64,000 nt of DNA, taken from the NCBI GenBank assembly GCA_038225555.1, contig JBBRRB010000024.1, positions 29,284-93,283 on the forward strand. The letters run 5' to 3'. The first letter of the stretch is position 1; each line of letters begins with the position of its first letter. A program made the translations under genes and the position numbers. The notes under the pieces were generated by a model. It was not told the DNA's origin, did not search any database, and saw only the letters and a program-made list of their open reading frames with translations. Source of the stretch: JANXQZ01 sp038225555 (GTDB lineage: Bacteria > Acidobacteriota > Terriglobia > Bryobacterales > Bryobacteraceae). Positions 1 through 8,929 of the stretch are shown here, in pieces.

Positions 1-607
1 CGGGATTTCGCAGATATTTATCGATCAAGTGAGCGACCGAAGTTTCGATGGTCGCCGAGAAAAACAGAGTCTGGCGCGTGGCCGGCATTTCGCCGATGAT
101 CTCTTCAATGGTGGGGAGAAAACCCATGTCGAGCATGCGGTCCGCTTCATCGAGCACCAAGTGCCGGACGGACCCCAGCTTCACGAGCCTGCGGTTCAGA
201 AAATCGGATAAACGACCCGGGGTGGCGATTAGCACCTGCGCACCCTTGCGGATGTTCAACAATTGCGCTTGCTCGCTCATTCCGCCGACCACGACGGCGG
301 CGCGAACGCCGGTGCCGATCGCCATCTTGGCGAATACTTCGTGGATCTGGATGGCAAGCTCGCGGGTAGGGCTCAAGATAACGGTGCTGACGCCCGCCGT
401 CAACGGCTCCCGAGTGAGCGAATGCAGAATGGGAAGCACGAAGGCAAGTGTCTTACCGGTGCCGGTCTGCGCGGTCGCGACCACATCCTGTCCCGCCAAC
501 GCGGGAGGAATGGCAGCGGCTTGAACCGGGGTCGGTTCCACAAAGCCATGTTTGGCAAGGTTGTTCCCTAAGACAAGGGACAACGAGAGTTCAGAAAATT
601 TATTCAT
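1..607 (-). CDS. DEAD-box ATP-dependent RNA helicase, C-terminal part outside window
   Basis: About 202 N-terminal residues of an RhlE-like DEAD-box RNA helicase; the gene runs off the left edge. Visible in order: a Q-motif-like stretch (EPTPVQ), motif I AQTGTGKT, motif Ia PTRELA, motif Ib TPGR, motif II in VLDEADRMLD, and motif III SAT. These belong to the first RecA-like domain, which binds ATP and RNA; the second RecA domain is not in the window. Family role is RNA unwinding in ribosome assembly or mRNA turnover. The ATG at 605-607 fits the normal family N-terminus (MNKFSELSLS), though no clear Shine-Dalgarno precedes it. Transcribed away from arsS on the same strand, with a 135-bp gap between them. 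Confidence 0.93.
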   Translation of the reverse strand, partial: MNKFSELSLSLVLGNNLAKHGFVEPTPVQAAAIPPALAGQDVVATAQTGTGKTLAFVLPILHSLTREPLTAGVSTVILSPTRELAIQIHEVFAKMAIGTGVRAAVVVGGMSEQAQLLNIRKGAQVLIATPGRLSDFLNRRLVKLGSVRHLVLDEADRMLDMGFLPTIEEIIGEMPATRQTLFFSATIETSVAHLIDKYLRNP

Positions 608-742
608 TCAGAGTTTTTTTAAATTGAAGGAAGGACAATCAGCGAGCCGGAAGAGCAGAAGTGACTAGCAGACTAACTTCGTTTACAAACTCAGTATAGC
701 GCATTCCCGGAACTGCCGCAAACAAAGTGCGGTTCCTGCGAT

Positions 743-1699
743 TTAGCTTTGGGACAAGCTGCCGCCGCAACTTGACCCGCCGCCAGCCGTGCAACCGAAG
801 CAATGCTCTCCGGTGGCAATCTCGTTACTCGGCAAAGCGGAGAACGATTCAATATTCCAAATCGTTTGCCAACCTGGCGCGGGCATCTCCAACATTTGAT
901 TGAAATCGCAATCGTAGATCTTGCCGTCCCAACTCACGCTAAGCAGGTCGCGGCACATTACCTGCGCGGCGGCATGTGGATTAAAGCTGTCGACCAGAAG
1001 TTTGCCGTACTGTTCCGAGCGCCCGGTTTGCCGGAGAAAATCCGCAAAGCGCTGGATGGGCATGTTCGTCAGTGTGAATAATCTGTTAAAGACAACTCCG
1101 AAATCCTCGTGGAGGCGCCGTTTGTACTCTAGCTCCAGCGCTTCCTGCGGAGGGGGCAGCGAAGCGCCTCCAGGGTTAAACATGAGATTCAACGTCAACC
1201 GAGCATCTCGTCCATAGCCTACCCGATTCAATGCGCGAAGGCCCTCGACGCTCTTCTCGAACACGCCCTTGCCGCGCTGGCGGTCGACATTCTCGCGAGT
1301 GTAGCAGGGCAAACTGGCTACAATCTCAACCTCGTGATCGGCGAGGAATTGCGCGAGATCGTTTTGACCAGGCTCGAAAAGCACAGTCAAATTGCAACGA
1401 TCGATTACGTGCATGCCAAGCTTGCGCGACTCGGAAACAAGCCATCGAAAGCTTGGATTTAGTTCAGGCGCGCCGCCCGTGATGTCAACCGTCGTGATGC
1501 CGGTGCTTGCGGCGAGCAGCGCCATGACTCGCTCAGCCGTTGAACGGGCCATGATCTCCGTCCGCTTCGGACCCGCGCCCACATGACAATGCTGACAGGC
1601 TTGGTTGCAGAGCTTGCCCACATTGATCTGCAGAGTGGTTACCGCCGATCGCGTGAGGGTCAGCCCGTGATCTCGGAGGACTTGGTCAAATACGATCAA
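743..1699 (-). CDS. arsS: Arsenosugar biosynthesis radical SAM protein ArsS
   Basis: A 318-residue radical SAM protein. The CxxxCxxC cluster motif is at C31, C35 and C38, after the family stretch QINVGKLCNQ. ITGGAPELNP and the Cys-rich tail HCFGCTAGGGSSCGG (a C-terminal auxiliary-cluster signature) are hallmarks of the ArsS family. Characterised members attach the adenosyl group of SAM to a methylated arsenical, giving the precursor of dimethylarsinoyl sugars. The start is TTG, and its TTGA overlaps the stop of the upstream metalloprotease gene by 4 bp, so the two are probably co-transcribed. No arsM-type methyltransferase or other ars gene lies beside it, unlike many ArsS loci; the methyltransferase at 2789 is on the opposite strand and not obviously ArsM. 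Confidence 0.9.
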   Translation of the reverse strand: MIVFDQVLRDHGLTLTRSAVTTLQINVGKLCNQACQHCHVGAGPKRTEIMARSTAERVMALLAASTGITTVDITGGAPELNPSFRWLVSESRKLGMHVIDRCNLTVLFEPGQNDLAQFLADHEVEIVASLPCYTRENVDRQRGKGVFEKSVEGLRALNRVGYGRDARLTLNLMFNPGGASLPPPQEALELEYKRRLHEDFGVVFNRLFTLTNMPIQRFADFLRQTGRSEQYGKLLVDSFNPHAAAQVMCRDLLSVSWDGKIYDCDFNQMLEMPAPGWQTIWNIESFSALPSNEIATGEHCFGCTAGGGSSCGGSLSQS

Positions 1700-2595
1700 T
1701 GATTCATTTTAGCCGTGATCGCTAAACGCGTCGCCGCCAGGGGTGCATCATCGTGGAAGATAACGGCGCGTCCGCTGGTCTCAATACCGAGCCGCTTCCA
1801 GAACGCTGGCAGGTCGACGCGGACCGGAGTGGCCTTCATCTCGGCATACAAATCGGCCAGAACGGTGGTTCCAGTCGCACGATCGCCAGTGTTCAGGGCC
1901 TGCTCGATGGGCCAGTCGTGCTGGATCGTTCCGCCAGCGTCCACGATGGCGCGCAACGCGTCCTGCAGCCCTTTGCGATTTGCGGTCCGTTCATGAATTT
2001 TCACATCGGCCGCAAACAGAAACAGCGCTCCGCCCCAATAGGTGCGGCCCCAGGTATGGGTGTTGTCCAATCCTCGATCGCCCGCTGCGGGTTCGCCTTG
2101 CGGCATGTCGCGCACAAAATCGCTCCAGAGGCGGACCGGGTCCATTTGCCCGGCCTGCACGCGGGCGATCGGCTCCAGATAGGTGGCGAGGCCCTCTTCG
2201 ATCCAATGATGCTTGTCGGCGACCGAAGGAAAGCCCGTGTGGATGAGTTCATGGGTCATCATCCAATCATTGGCCAGCTCGGTTTCCTTGGTCCGCTGGC
2301 CAACTGAGATGCGGATGAATGCGCCGAAGTCGCGGCCCCAAGTGGTCCCGTGAAAAACGCCCGAGCGGCCCTCGGCGGGGTTTACACGGAGACGGACCTG
2401 CTTCACGGGAAAATGGCCGAAGTAGACCGTGACTGCCTGGACCGCATCCGCGATCCACTTGTGAACCATGACGGGCGGCAGGTCGAGGTTACCGGGCGCG
2501 TAAACGACATGGATGGTGGCTCCGCCGACCTTCAAGTCTTCGGTGGGCAGCACGGTCAGGGCGAACATCGCGAGCAAAGCGAACTTAGGCATCAT
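1696..2595 (-). CDS. Secreted gluzincin-type metalloprotease-like protein
   Basis: A 299-residue protein with a hydrophobic N-terminus (roughly residues 3-17) that looks like a short signal peptide. The zinc-protease signature is clear: H115-E116-L-I-H119, followed after about 13 residues by WIEEGLATY, where E133 or E134 would be the third zinc ligand. This HExxH plus downstream EEGxAxY layout is that of the peptidase MA-like gluzincin group. Substrate is unknown. It overlaps arsS by 4 bp and is upstream of it on the same strand, which suggests one transcript, though no functional link to arsenic is known. It could be an inactive homologue, but all expected ligands are present. Confidence 0.72.
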   Translation of the reverse strand: MMPKFALLAMFALTVLPTEDLKVGGATIHVVYAPGNLDLPPVMVHKWIADAVQAVTVYFGHFPVKQVRLRVNPAEGRSGVFHGTTWGRDFGAFIRISVGQRTKETELANDWMMTHELIHTGFPSVADKHHWIEEGLATYLEPIARVQAGQMDPVRLWSDFVRDMPQGEPAAGDRGLDNTHTWGRTYWGGALFLFAADVKIHERTANRKGLQDALRAIVDAGGTIQHDWPIEQALNTGDRATGTTVLADLYAEMKATPVRVDLPAFWKRLGIETSGRAVIFHDDAPLAATRLAITAKMNH

Positions 2596-2788
2596 TTAAT
2601 TAGTGACCCTGCTCGATGTGACGCAGCAAGATAGGCCAAGGCACTTAAGTTTAATGAAGAGCTCGGGTCGGCATCTACTTTTCTACATCAGTGTGCCTTG
2701 ACTGCAGATGATCGCCACCTTGAACGAAGCGGCGCCGAGCGGTGTAGAGCCGCTAATCCAAACGACCTGATGCTCGCCATCCTCTTAA

Positions 2789-3643
2789 ATGGGTTCGAAC
2801 ATGTGCATCGTGCGAAAATCGGGGACTGTGACCTCAGACAAACGGTTCATCTCCACGAGCTTTCCTCGTTCTGCGCGATACCACCCCGAATGGGTTCTGG
2901 CCAGCGGCAGCGGCGGGGCGAATTCGCTCTGGCTGACGGAGTGGCTCACCACAGCACTAGACTTGCGGCCTGGCATGCGGGTGCTGGACCTCGGCTGCGG
3001 ACGGGCCGCGTCGTCGATCTTCCTGCGCCGGGAATTTGGCGTGCAGGTTTGGGCGACCGACCTATGGTTCAGCGTCTCGGAGAACATCCAACGAATCCGG
3101 GATGCCGGCGTGGAGGACGGCGTGTTCCCTATCCACGCCGATGCCCGGTCGCTGCCTTTCGCAACGGAGTTCTTCGACGCCGTCGTGTGTATTGATTCTT
3201 TCTGCTACTACGGGACGGACGATCTCTACCTGAACTACCTCGCAGGGTTTGTCAAGCCAGGCGGCCAAATTGGAATTGCGGGCGCTGGGCTGGTTCAGGA
3301 AATCGAAGGTCCCCGTCCCGAACATCTTTGCCGGTGGTGGACCCCGGAACTCTCGAGTTTGCATTCAGCATCGTGGTGGCGACGGCACTGGGAACGAACA
3401 GGCATCATGGACATTGATGTGGCCGACACTATGCCCGACGGCTGGCAGCGGTGGCTGGACTGGCACCGGATGATAGCCCCTGACAACGAATTGGAAATCA
3501 GCGCACTTGAGGCTGATCGCGGCAGCTTCCTTGGTTATGTTCGCCTCGCGGGTCGCCGCCGGGGTCAAACAAATTTGGCAGATCAGATCGTGTCCGTGCC
3601 AGCTCAGTATACGAAAAAGCCGTTGCTCCGGGTGGAAGAATAG
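2789..3643 (+). CDS. Class I SAM-dependent methyltransferase
   Basis: A 284-residue Rossmann-fold methyltransferase. Motif I is VLDLGCG (about residues 64-70), followed by an acidic residue in the next strand (WATDLW), IHADARSLPF as motif II/III, and FFDAVVCIDSFCYYG as motif IV. The GG(A/S)NSLWLTEWL stretch before motif I is typical of a bacterial small-molecule methyltransferase group; the substrate cannot be told from sequence. ATG at 2789 is used, but GTG at 2828 (VTSDKRF) is a plausible alternative start. It is the first gene after a divergent gap of about 190 bp upstream of the arsS operon. Confidence 0.82.
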   Translation: MGSNMCIVRKSGTVTSDKRFISTSFPRSARYHPEWVLASGSGGANSLWLTEWLTTALDLRPGMRVLDLGCGRAASSIFLRREFGVQVWATDLWFSVSENIQRIRDAGVEDGVFPIHADARSLPFATEFFDAVVCIDSFCYYGTDDLYLNYLAGFVKPGGQIGIAGAGLVQEIEGPRPEHLCRWWTPELSSLHSASWWRRHWERTGIMDIDVADTMPDGWQRWLDWHRMIAPDNELEISALEADRGSFLGYVRLAGRRRGQTNLADQIVSVPAQYTKKPLLRVEE

Positions 3644-3838
3644 CAATTCATTCGGAATGAGATGAATTCCGTTGGGGGCTTCGTAGAAGCTTTCGCCAGC
3701 CTTGTAGATCGCCTCAGGCCCACCTTCACCTGCAGGGGGACTGAACCTGAGAAGGGCGATGGATCCAACGACGAGCTTTTTGCAGGCAGTCTTCGTTCAC
3801 GAAGTGTTCTTGCCCGGCAACTGTCATACTACTCGTGC

Positions 3839-4183
3839 ATGATGATAACTTGCGTTATCCGCTACCAGATCGATCCGTTTCAGCGGGACGGATTTAAGAA
3901 GTACGCCGAGAATTGGGGCCGCATTATTCCTCGATGCGGCGGCCATCTACTTGGGTATTTTCTCCCCTACGAAGGGACGAATGACGTGGCCTGGGGCTTG
4001 ATTGCATTCGATAGCCTCACATCTTATGAGAACTACCGGGCACGCGTGAAATCGGATCCAGAAGCGCGAGAGAATTTTGTCATGGCGCAGAGCAAGCATC
4101 TGATACTCCGGGAAGAGAGAAACTTCGTGGAAGTCGTTGAGGGAACATTCGGCCTTCCCGCAACACTTCCGGGGACGGCGTGA
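3839..4183 (+). CDS. NIPSNAP family protein
   Basis: About 114 residues with the NIPSNAP fold pattern: an N-terminal strand ITCVIRYQIDP, then a helix ending in YAENWGRIIPRCGGHLLGYFLP and a second half with DSLTSYENYRARVKSDPEA. This is a small dimeric alpha-beta-barrel-like domain; bacterial members have no agreed biochemical role. The frame is open further upstream, but the preceding 59 codons look non-coding and the family N-terminus matches MMITCVIRYQ, so ATG 3839 (or the next codon, 3842) is chosen. It sits 7 bp ahead of the PEP mutase/isocitrate lyase-like gene, which suggests a two-gene operon. Confidence 0.78.
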   Translation: MMITCVIRYQIDPFQRDGFKKYAENWGRIIPRCGGHLLGYFLPYEGTNDVAWGLIAFDSLTSYENYRARVKSDPEARENFVMAQSKHLILREERNFVEVVEGTFGLPATLPGTA

Positions 4184-4190
4184 ACCGCCC

Positions 4191-5012
4191 ATGTTGACAC
4201 AAGCGGAAAAAGGACGGACCTTTCGTGCGCTGCATGAGCGCGACGGCGCTTTCATCATACCCAATCCGTGGGACGTCGGCAGTGCGCGTTTGCTGGCTCA
4301 CCTGGGCTTTGAGGCGCTAGCCACCACCAGCGCCGGCTACGCCTTCTCCGTCGGGCAGCGGGACAACACGATTGGTCGCGACGCCATGATGGCGCACGTG
4401 TCCGCGATCGTGGCGGCTACTGAACTGCCGGTCAGCGCCGATTTGGAGAATGGCTTTGGCGACTCTCCTGAAATCGTTGCGGAAACCATTCGGCTGGGGG
4501 CTGCCGCAGGACTTGCTGGCGGTTCAATCGAGGATATGTCCGGGCGCACGGAACATCCGATCTATGAAAAGGAACTTGCCGCGGAGCGAGTCCGCGCGGC
4601 CGCCGAGGTAGCTCGCGCACTTCCCTTTGCCTTCACTCTGACGGCCCGCGCGGAGAACTATTTGGTCGGCAGGCCGGACCTCAAGGACACGATCGCGCGG
4701 CTACAGGCCTACCAGGAAGCGGGTGCCGATGTTCTCTATGCGCCGGGTCTGGTGGCCAAGGACGATATTGCCGCGGTAGTGAGCTCCGTGGACCGCCCGG
4801 TCAATGTCATCGTAGGACTGCAGGGGGTTCAATTGAGTCGCGCCGAACTCTCGGCGACCGGCGTCAAACGAATCAGCGTGGGGAGCGCACTCTCGCGGGC
4901 CGCCTTTGGAGCCTTTCTTCGTGCCGCCCGGGAGATGCAAGAGCGCGGCACATTTACCTTCGCCGAGGACGCTGTGAGTTACCGGGAGATCAGCGCGATG
5001 TTCATGGCATGA
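4191..5012 (+). CDS. Isocitrate lyase/PEP mutase superfamily protein
   Basis: A 273-residue TIM-barrel enzyme of the isocitrate lyase/phosphoenolpyruvate mutase superfamily. Recognisable stretches are IIPNPWDVGSARLLAHLGF, TTSAGYAFSVG, ADLENGFGD (Mg2+-binding region), and SIEDMSGR. The KKCGH loop that marks true isocitrate and methylisocitrate lyases is absent, so C-C or P-C chemistry on a small oxoacid is likely but the substrate is open; many homologues of this length are oxaloacetate decarboxylase-like or uncharacterised. The ATG at 4191 gives the usual family N-terminus. It lies 7 bp downstream of the NIPSNAP gene. Confidence 0.85.
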   Translation: MLTQAEKGRTFRALHERDGAFIIPNPWDVGSARLLAHLGFEALATTSAGYAFSVGQRDNTIGRDAMMAHVSAIVAATELPVSADLENGFGDSPEIVAETIRLGAAAGLAGGSIEDMSGRTEHPIYEKELAAERVRAAAEVARALPFAFTLTARAENYLVGRPDLKDTIARLQAYQEAGADVLYAPGLVAKDDIAAVVSSVDRPVNVIVGLQGVQLSRAELSATGVKRISVGSALSRAAFGAFLRAAREMQERGTFTFAEDAVSYREISAMFMA

Positions 5013-5133
5013 CGTTGATGTCGCAGGTGTGGAAACTTCAATTCCAAGCGTTCGGTGTTCGTGAGAGGTCGGCGGCAGCGCCTTTTCAGCGCCGATGATA
5101 TCGACGCGCGCCGGGCAGACTCCTTGGCAGACG

Positions 5134-5466
5134 CTATCTATTTATTGCCGCTATCGGCCTCAGCTCCACCACGCCTTTCGCGCGAGCGCAGGGCGTCTGC
5201 GCTACCAGCCGGACCGCCTCGTCCAAGTCGGCTGCCTCGATGATGCCGAATCCGGCTAGGGGCAGGTGTGTTTGGACGAATGCGCCGTCTGTTGTGATCG
5301 GTATTCCATCCCACGCCCGCACGGTTGTCGCCATCTGTCCCACAGCCGCTACAACGTCTCCCCGCTTCCGCAATACTTCATCCTGAGCGAGCAGGGCATC
5401 CTGCTCGCTTTTGGCGAGCGCTTTCCAGTCCTTCTCGTCCCCGTATGCCAAACAGAGAAATTTCAT
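5134..5466 (-). CDS. YciI/DGPF-domain family protein
   Basis: About 110 residues. It begins MKFLCLAYGDEKDW and contains LRKRGDVVAAVGQ, FVQTHLPLAGFGIIEAADLDEAVRLVAQTPCARAKGVVELRPI, the ferredoxin-like pattern of YciI-related (DGPF) proteins. In other bacteria such genes often accompany ECF sigma factors; none is present here. Ten further in-frame codons lie upstream, but the family N-terminus points to the internal ATG at 5466. It follows glgC on the same strand with a 30-bp gap and may share its transcript. Biochemical role unknown. Confidence 0.8.
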   Translation of the reverse strand: MKFLCLAYGDEKDWKALAKSEQDALLAQDEVLRKRGDVVAAVGQMATTVRAWDGIPITTDGAFVQTHLPLAGFGIIEAADLDEAVRLVAQTPCARAKGVVELRPIAAINR

Positions 5467-5496
5467 TCCACGATCTCCGGTTCCTGACGACTGCAA

Positions 5497-6750
5497 CTAT
5501 AACACGACGCTAGCAATATCGACAGTGGACCGGTGACCTTCCACGATCACAATCCCGCTCTCTGTGACGTAGTATTGTTCCCGGTCCCGTGCCAAGTCGT
5601 ATCCGATGGTCGCGTCCTCTGCGACCCTCGAATTTTTATCCAGGATCGCCCTCCGCACCTTTGCGCGCCGCCCGATATCGCAGTTATCGAAAATAATCGA
5701 GTCCTCGACATAGGCACTTGAGTGCACCCGCACGCCGCGGCCTAGCACGGAGCCGCGGACCATGCCGCCCGACAGGATCGTTCCGCCCGAAACGATCGAA
5801 TCCAGCGCCTCTCCCCGCCGACCCTCAAAGTCAAAAATGAATTTTGCGGGCGCATCGGAGTATCCAGCGGTGCGCAGCGGCCATTGCCTGTTATAGAGGT
5901 TGAGAATAGGCGAAACCGCGCGCAGATCCATGCTTGCGTCGAAGTAAGCATCCAAGGTGCCGACATCCCTCCAATAGACAGGCGCGCCCGGGGCATCCCC
6001 CGGAATCCGGTTCGTCTGAAAATCATACGCGTACATGTCGGCATGGCCGATCAAATTGGGCAGGATGTCGCGCCCGAAATCGTGCGAACTATGCTCGTTC
6101 TTCGCGTCTTTATAGAGCTCGTCAAGCAGTGTTCGCGTCGAGAAGATGTAGTTCCCCATGGAGGCGTAGACCCGGCTTGGGTCGCCCGGCATCGTCGGCG
6201 CATCCGGCTTCTTTTCATGAAAGCCTGTAATTGACCCGTCTTCCTCCGTTTCAATCACTCCGAACTCACTGGCTTGTTCCTTCTCCACTGGGATCGCCGA
6301 CACTGTAACCTGAGCTCTTTTCTGTACGTGGAACTCGATCATCTCCCGGATGTTCATTCGGTAAATATGATCCGCGCCAAAAATTACCACGAGGTGAGGC
6401 TCCGCTTGCTCGATCAGGTTGATGTTTTGAAAGAGGGCGTCGGCAGTTCCGCGGTACCAGTCCTCTCCGGCGGAACGCATCTGGGCCGGGACCGGAATAA
6501 TGAAGTTGTTCCGCAACAGTCCTCCCGCCTCCCAGCCTTCCCGGATATGTTGGAGCAAAGACTGGCTCTTGAACTGAACCAACACATAGATCGAGAAAAT
6601 TCCTGAGTTGACCAAATTGCTCAGAACGAAGTCGATAATCCGGTACCGTCCGCCGAATGGGACTGCCGGTTTTGCTCGCTCCTTCGTCAACGGATAAAGA
6701 CGAGTTCCCTTGCCTCCGGCAAGGACGAACGCGAGCACGCGCATCTGCAT
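5497..6750 (-). CDS. glgC: Glucose-1-phosphate adenylyltransferase (ADP-glucose pyrophosphorylase)
   Basis: A 417-residue ADP-glucose pyrophosphorylase that makes ADP-glucose from ATP and glucose-1-phosphate for glycogen or other alpha-glucans. The nucleotidyltransferase signature LAGGKGTRLYPLT is at the N-terminus, followed by RAKPAVPFGGRYRIIDFVLSN, the sugar-phosphate region GTADALFQN, and the C-terminal left-handed beta-helix repeats (SGGTILSGGMVRGSVLGRGVRV). Length is normal. The first ATG (6750) is preceded by a good Shine-Dalgarno, GGAGG, seven bases upstream, so it is preferred over the second ATG two codons later. No other glycogen gene is in the window. Divergent from the gene at 6908 across about 157 bp. 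Confidence 0.95.
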   Translation of the reverse strand: MQMRVLAFVLAGGKGTRLYPLTKERAKPAVPFGGRYRIIDFVLSNLVNSGIFSIYVLVQFKSQSLLQHIREGWEAGGLLRNNFIIPVPAQMRSAGEDWYRGTADALFQNINLIEQAEPHLVVIFGADHIYRMNIREMIEFHVQKRAQVTVSAIPVEKEQASEFGVIETEEDGSITGFHEKKPDAPTMPGDPSRVYASMGNYIFSTRTLLDELYKDAKNEHSSHDFGRDILPNLIGHADMYAYDFQTNRIPGDAPGAPVYWRDVGTLDAYFDASMDLRAVSPILNLYNRQWPLRTAGYSDAPAKFIFDFEGRRGEALDSIVSGGTILSGGMVRGSVLGRGVRVHSSAYVEDSIIFDNCDIGRRAKVRRAILDKNSRVAEDATIGYDLARDREQYYVTESGIVIVEGHRSTVDIASVVL

Positions 6751-6907
6751 GGATCAGCCTCCAAAGCTGGTACTTACAACTGCCTTGCCTATTCTGGCAG
6801 ATTTCTTTTCTGGAAAGCCTCAGGGTTGTGGAAGGCTCATAATTCTTGCCGTTAGACTCAAGCCGGAAGCTTGCGTTTCCGGGTCTCGATATAATGCCCG
6901 GTAGGCT

Positions 6908-7558
6908 ATGCGGTTCACCATCATCCCAGGACTTGTGCTCGCCGGTCTGGCGTTTGCGTCGGCCGACAAGAAGCTGCCCCTCGAGCAATCGTCGAACGAA
7001 TGGGTGGAGATCTCAGCGACCTTGTTGCTCGACAAGGATCAGGTGCGCCAGGAGCTGGGTTCCGAATTGGCGGGCATCGTCGTGGTTCGGGTAAAAGTTC
7101 GGCCCTTGAGCGAGAAGCCCGTGAAGATCGACCGTGACGATTTCGCGCTCCTTTGCACGAACGACGGACAGCGCTCCACGCCGTACGCTCCCAGCCAAAT
7201 TGCCGGGAACAGCACGCTGGTGGTGGGGAGTCAGGGAACGCGCGGCAGCATGGCGGGCGGCAGCAATGGACCCATTTGGGGCGGCCTCGGCGGACGCGGG
7301 GCGCGCATGCCTGGCAACGGCGGGGGCGGGGGAGTGGTTAGCGATCCCGCATCGGCTACTTCGACGGTAAAGGTCGACGAAAAGCCGGAAAGCCCTCTCC
7401 TGAAATCTCTGAAAGAAAAGATCCTGCCCGAGAAAGAAGTGACCGAGCCCATTTCCGGATTGCTCTACTTTCAAATGGAAGGGAAAATAAAGGCGAAGGA
7501 TCTGGAGCTTTACTATAAGACTCCGGCCGGCAAGATCGCGCTGAGATTCCGCCCGTGA
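6908..7558 (+). CDS. Exported protein of unknown function with Gly-rich linker
   Basis: A 216-residue protein with a short N-terminal signal peptide (hydrophobic residues about 5-17, likely cleavage after ASA). The N-terminal half contains a beta-rich segment (VVVRVKVRPLSEKPVKIDRDDFALLC). A Gly-rich low-complexity stretch at about residues 105-145 separates it from a charged region and a C-terminal segment ending GLLYFQMEGK and LELYYKTPAGKIALRF. I do not recognise a named family; the layout resembles lineage-restricted exported proteins. Its stop overlaps the GTG start of the downstream PLP enzyme gene by 4 bp. Confidence 0.65.
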   Translation: MRFTIIPGLVLAGLAFASADKKLPLEQSSNEWVEISATLLLDKDQVRQELGSELAGIVVVRVKVRPLSEKPVKIDRDDFALLCTNDGQRSTPYAPSQIAGNSTLVVGSQGTRGSMAGGSNGPIWGGLGGRGARMPGNGGGGGVVSDPASATSTVKVDEKPESPLLKSLKEKILPEKEVTEPISGLLYFQMEGKIKAKDLELYYKTPAGKIALRFRP

Positions 7559-8664
7559 GCGATTCAGCAATCCGCGTGGCCGACCTGGAAACGCCGGCGC
7601 TGCTGCTCGATCTCGATAAGATGGAGCGAAATCTCAAACGCGTGGCGGACTATGCGCACGATCACGACCTGCGCTTGCGTCCCCATACTAAGACTCACAA
7701 AACGCCAGCTCTCGGCCGCAAACAGTTAGATCTGGGCGCGGCAGGCCTGACGGTGGCAAAGGTGAGCGAGGCGGAGGTGATGCTCGCGTCGGGAACACCC
7801 GACCTGCTGGTTGCCTATCCGGTGATCGGGCGCAGAAAGCTCGAGCGGCTGATGGAAGTGGCGGCACAAACGAACGTGACCGTTTCGCTCGACAGTCCGT
7901 TTGCAGCGCGCCAGTTGTCCGACGCAGCCAGAGAATCGCAAAAGCACATCGGCGTTTTGGCCGAGATGGATGTCGGATTGGGCCGCGTCGGCGTGTTGCC
8001 GGGTTCTGACCTGATCGAATTGGTTCGGGGCATCACACGCTTGCCTTGGCTTCGTTTCGACGGCATCGCTTTTTATCCGGGCCACATCAAGGGTCTTGAC
8101 GAGGAAAGCTTGAAAGCGATTGAGGCGCTCGGTCAATTGCTTGCCTTCACGGTTCGAGAGCTAAAGCAGGCCGGGTTCGAGGTGAAGATCGTGAGCGGCG
8201 GATCGACGCCGGCGCTGTTCCACTCTCACGAGATGGCCGGACTGAACGAAATCCGTCCGGGCACTTACATCTTTAACGATCGGAACACGATGCTGATGGG
8301 TGCATGTTCGCTGGACGATTGCGCCGGCTCGATTCTGACGACCGTCGTCTCGACCGCTAAAAAAGGTCAGATCATCATCGATGGGGGCTCGAAGACTTTT
8401 TCATCGGATCGGCCTGCGACGGCAGCCGAGGTGAGCTTTGGCCACATCGTGGAGTCTCCGGAATCCGTCTTCACAAAAATGAACGAGGAGCACGGGTACG
8501 TTGACATCCGGCGGGCCCAGCGCGAGTTTACGGTAGGCGATCGGGTGCGCGTGATCCCGAACCACATCTGCGTCGCGATGAACTTGCATGAGTGCGTTTA
8601 CGGCATTCGCGGCGATCAGGTGGAAAAAGTCTGGAAGGTGGAGGGCCGCGGAAAGCTTCAATAG
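7555..8664 (+). CDS. D-threonine aldolase family PLP-dependent enzyme
   Basis: A 369-residue fold-type III PLP enzyme. It starts with the family pattern DLETPALLLDLDKMERN and carries LRPHTKTHK at residues 42-49; K46 is expected to bind PLP. SGGSTPALFH is the phosphate-binding region and the C-terminal PNHICVAMNLHE holds the metal-binding histidine region of D-threonine aldolases (an HxxC-type site). Likely reaction is retro-aldol cleavage of a D-3-hydroxy amino acid to glycine plus an aldehyde, or a related dehydratase. The start is GTG, overlapping the previous stop by 4 bp (GTGA). Confidence 0.88.
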   Translation: MSDSAIRVADLETPALLLDLDKMERNLKRVADYAHDHDLRLRPHTKTHKTPALGRKQLDLGAAGLTVAKVSEAEVMLASGTPDLLVAYPVIGRRKLERLMEVAAQTNVTVSLDSPFAARQLSDAARESQKHIGVLAEMDVGLGRVGVLPGSDLIELVRGITRLPWLRFDGIAFYPGHIKGLDEESLKAIEALGQLLAFTVRELKQAGFEVKIVSGGSTPALFHSHEMAGLNEIRPGTYIFNDRNTMLMGACSLDDCAGSILTTVVSTAKKGQIIIDGGSKTFSSDRPATAAEVSFGHIVESPESVFTKMNEEHGYVDIRRAQREFTVGDRVRVIPNHICVAMNLHECVYGIRGDQVEKVWKVEGRGKLQ

Positions 8665-8692
8665 CGTGGGGCAACGGGTGTACTGTAAGAGT

Positions 8693-8923
8693 ATGAATAA
8701 GCGAATCGAAAAGCGTCATAAACGGCAGGTGGAACGCGCGAAGGCGAAAGTGAAATTATCGGAACCCGACGTGAGAACGCCCGAGCAGATTCAGGCAGCC
8801 AAGGAAGCCAGCAAGCCCGACGCGAGCCGGGGGAACCAACTGCCAGCGATGCGCAACTCCTCGCGATCGCTGCGAAGCAGCGCGGTCACATCCACGGGCA
8901 GCTCGGCTAAGACCGGCGCGTAA
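8693..8923 (+). CDS. Small basic protein of unknown function
   Basis: A 76-residue, strongly basic N-terminal half (MNKRIEKRHKRQVERAKAKV) followed by TPEQIQAAKEAS and a Ser/Arg-rich tail. No catalytic motif. The Lys/Arg-rich helix suggests nucleic-acid or ribosome contact, which is inference. It starts at an ATG 28 bp after the PLP enzyme gene. The reading frame is open further upstream but that part overlaps the PLP enzyme gene and is not credible. Confidence 0.5.
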   Translation: MNKRIEKRHKRQVERAKAKVKLSEPDVRTPEQIQAAKEASKPDASRGNQLPAMRNSSRSLRSSAVTSTGSSAKTGA

Positions 8924-8929
8924 AGATCC

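Noticed and set aside
3662..3838. N-terminal extension of the NIPSNAP protein
   Set aside because: The 59 extra residues resemble no family part and the family N-terminus is at 3839.
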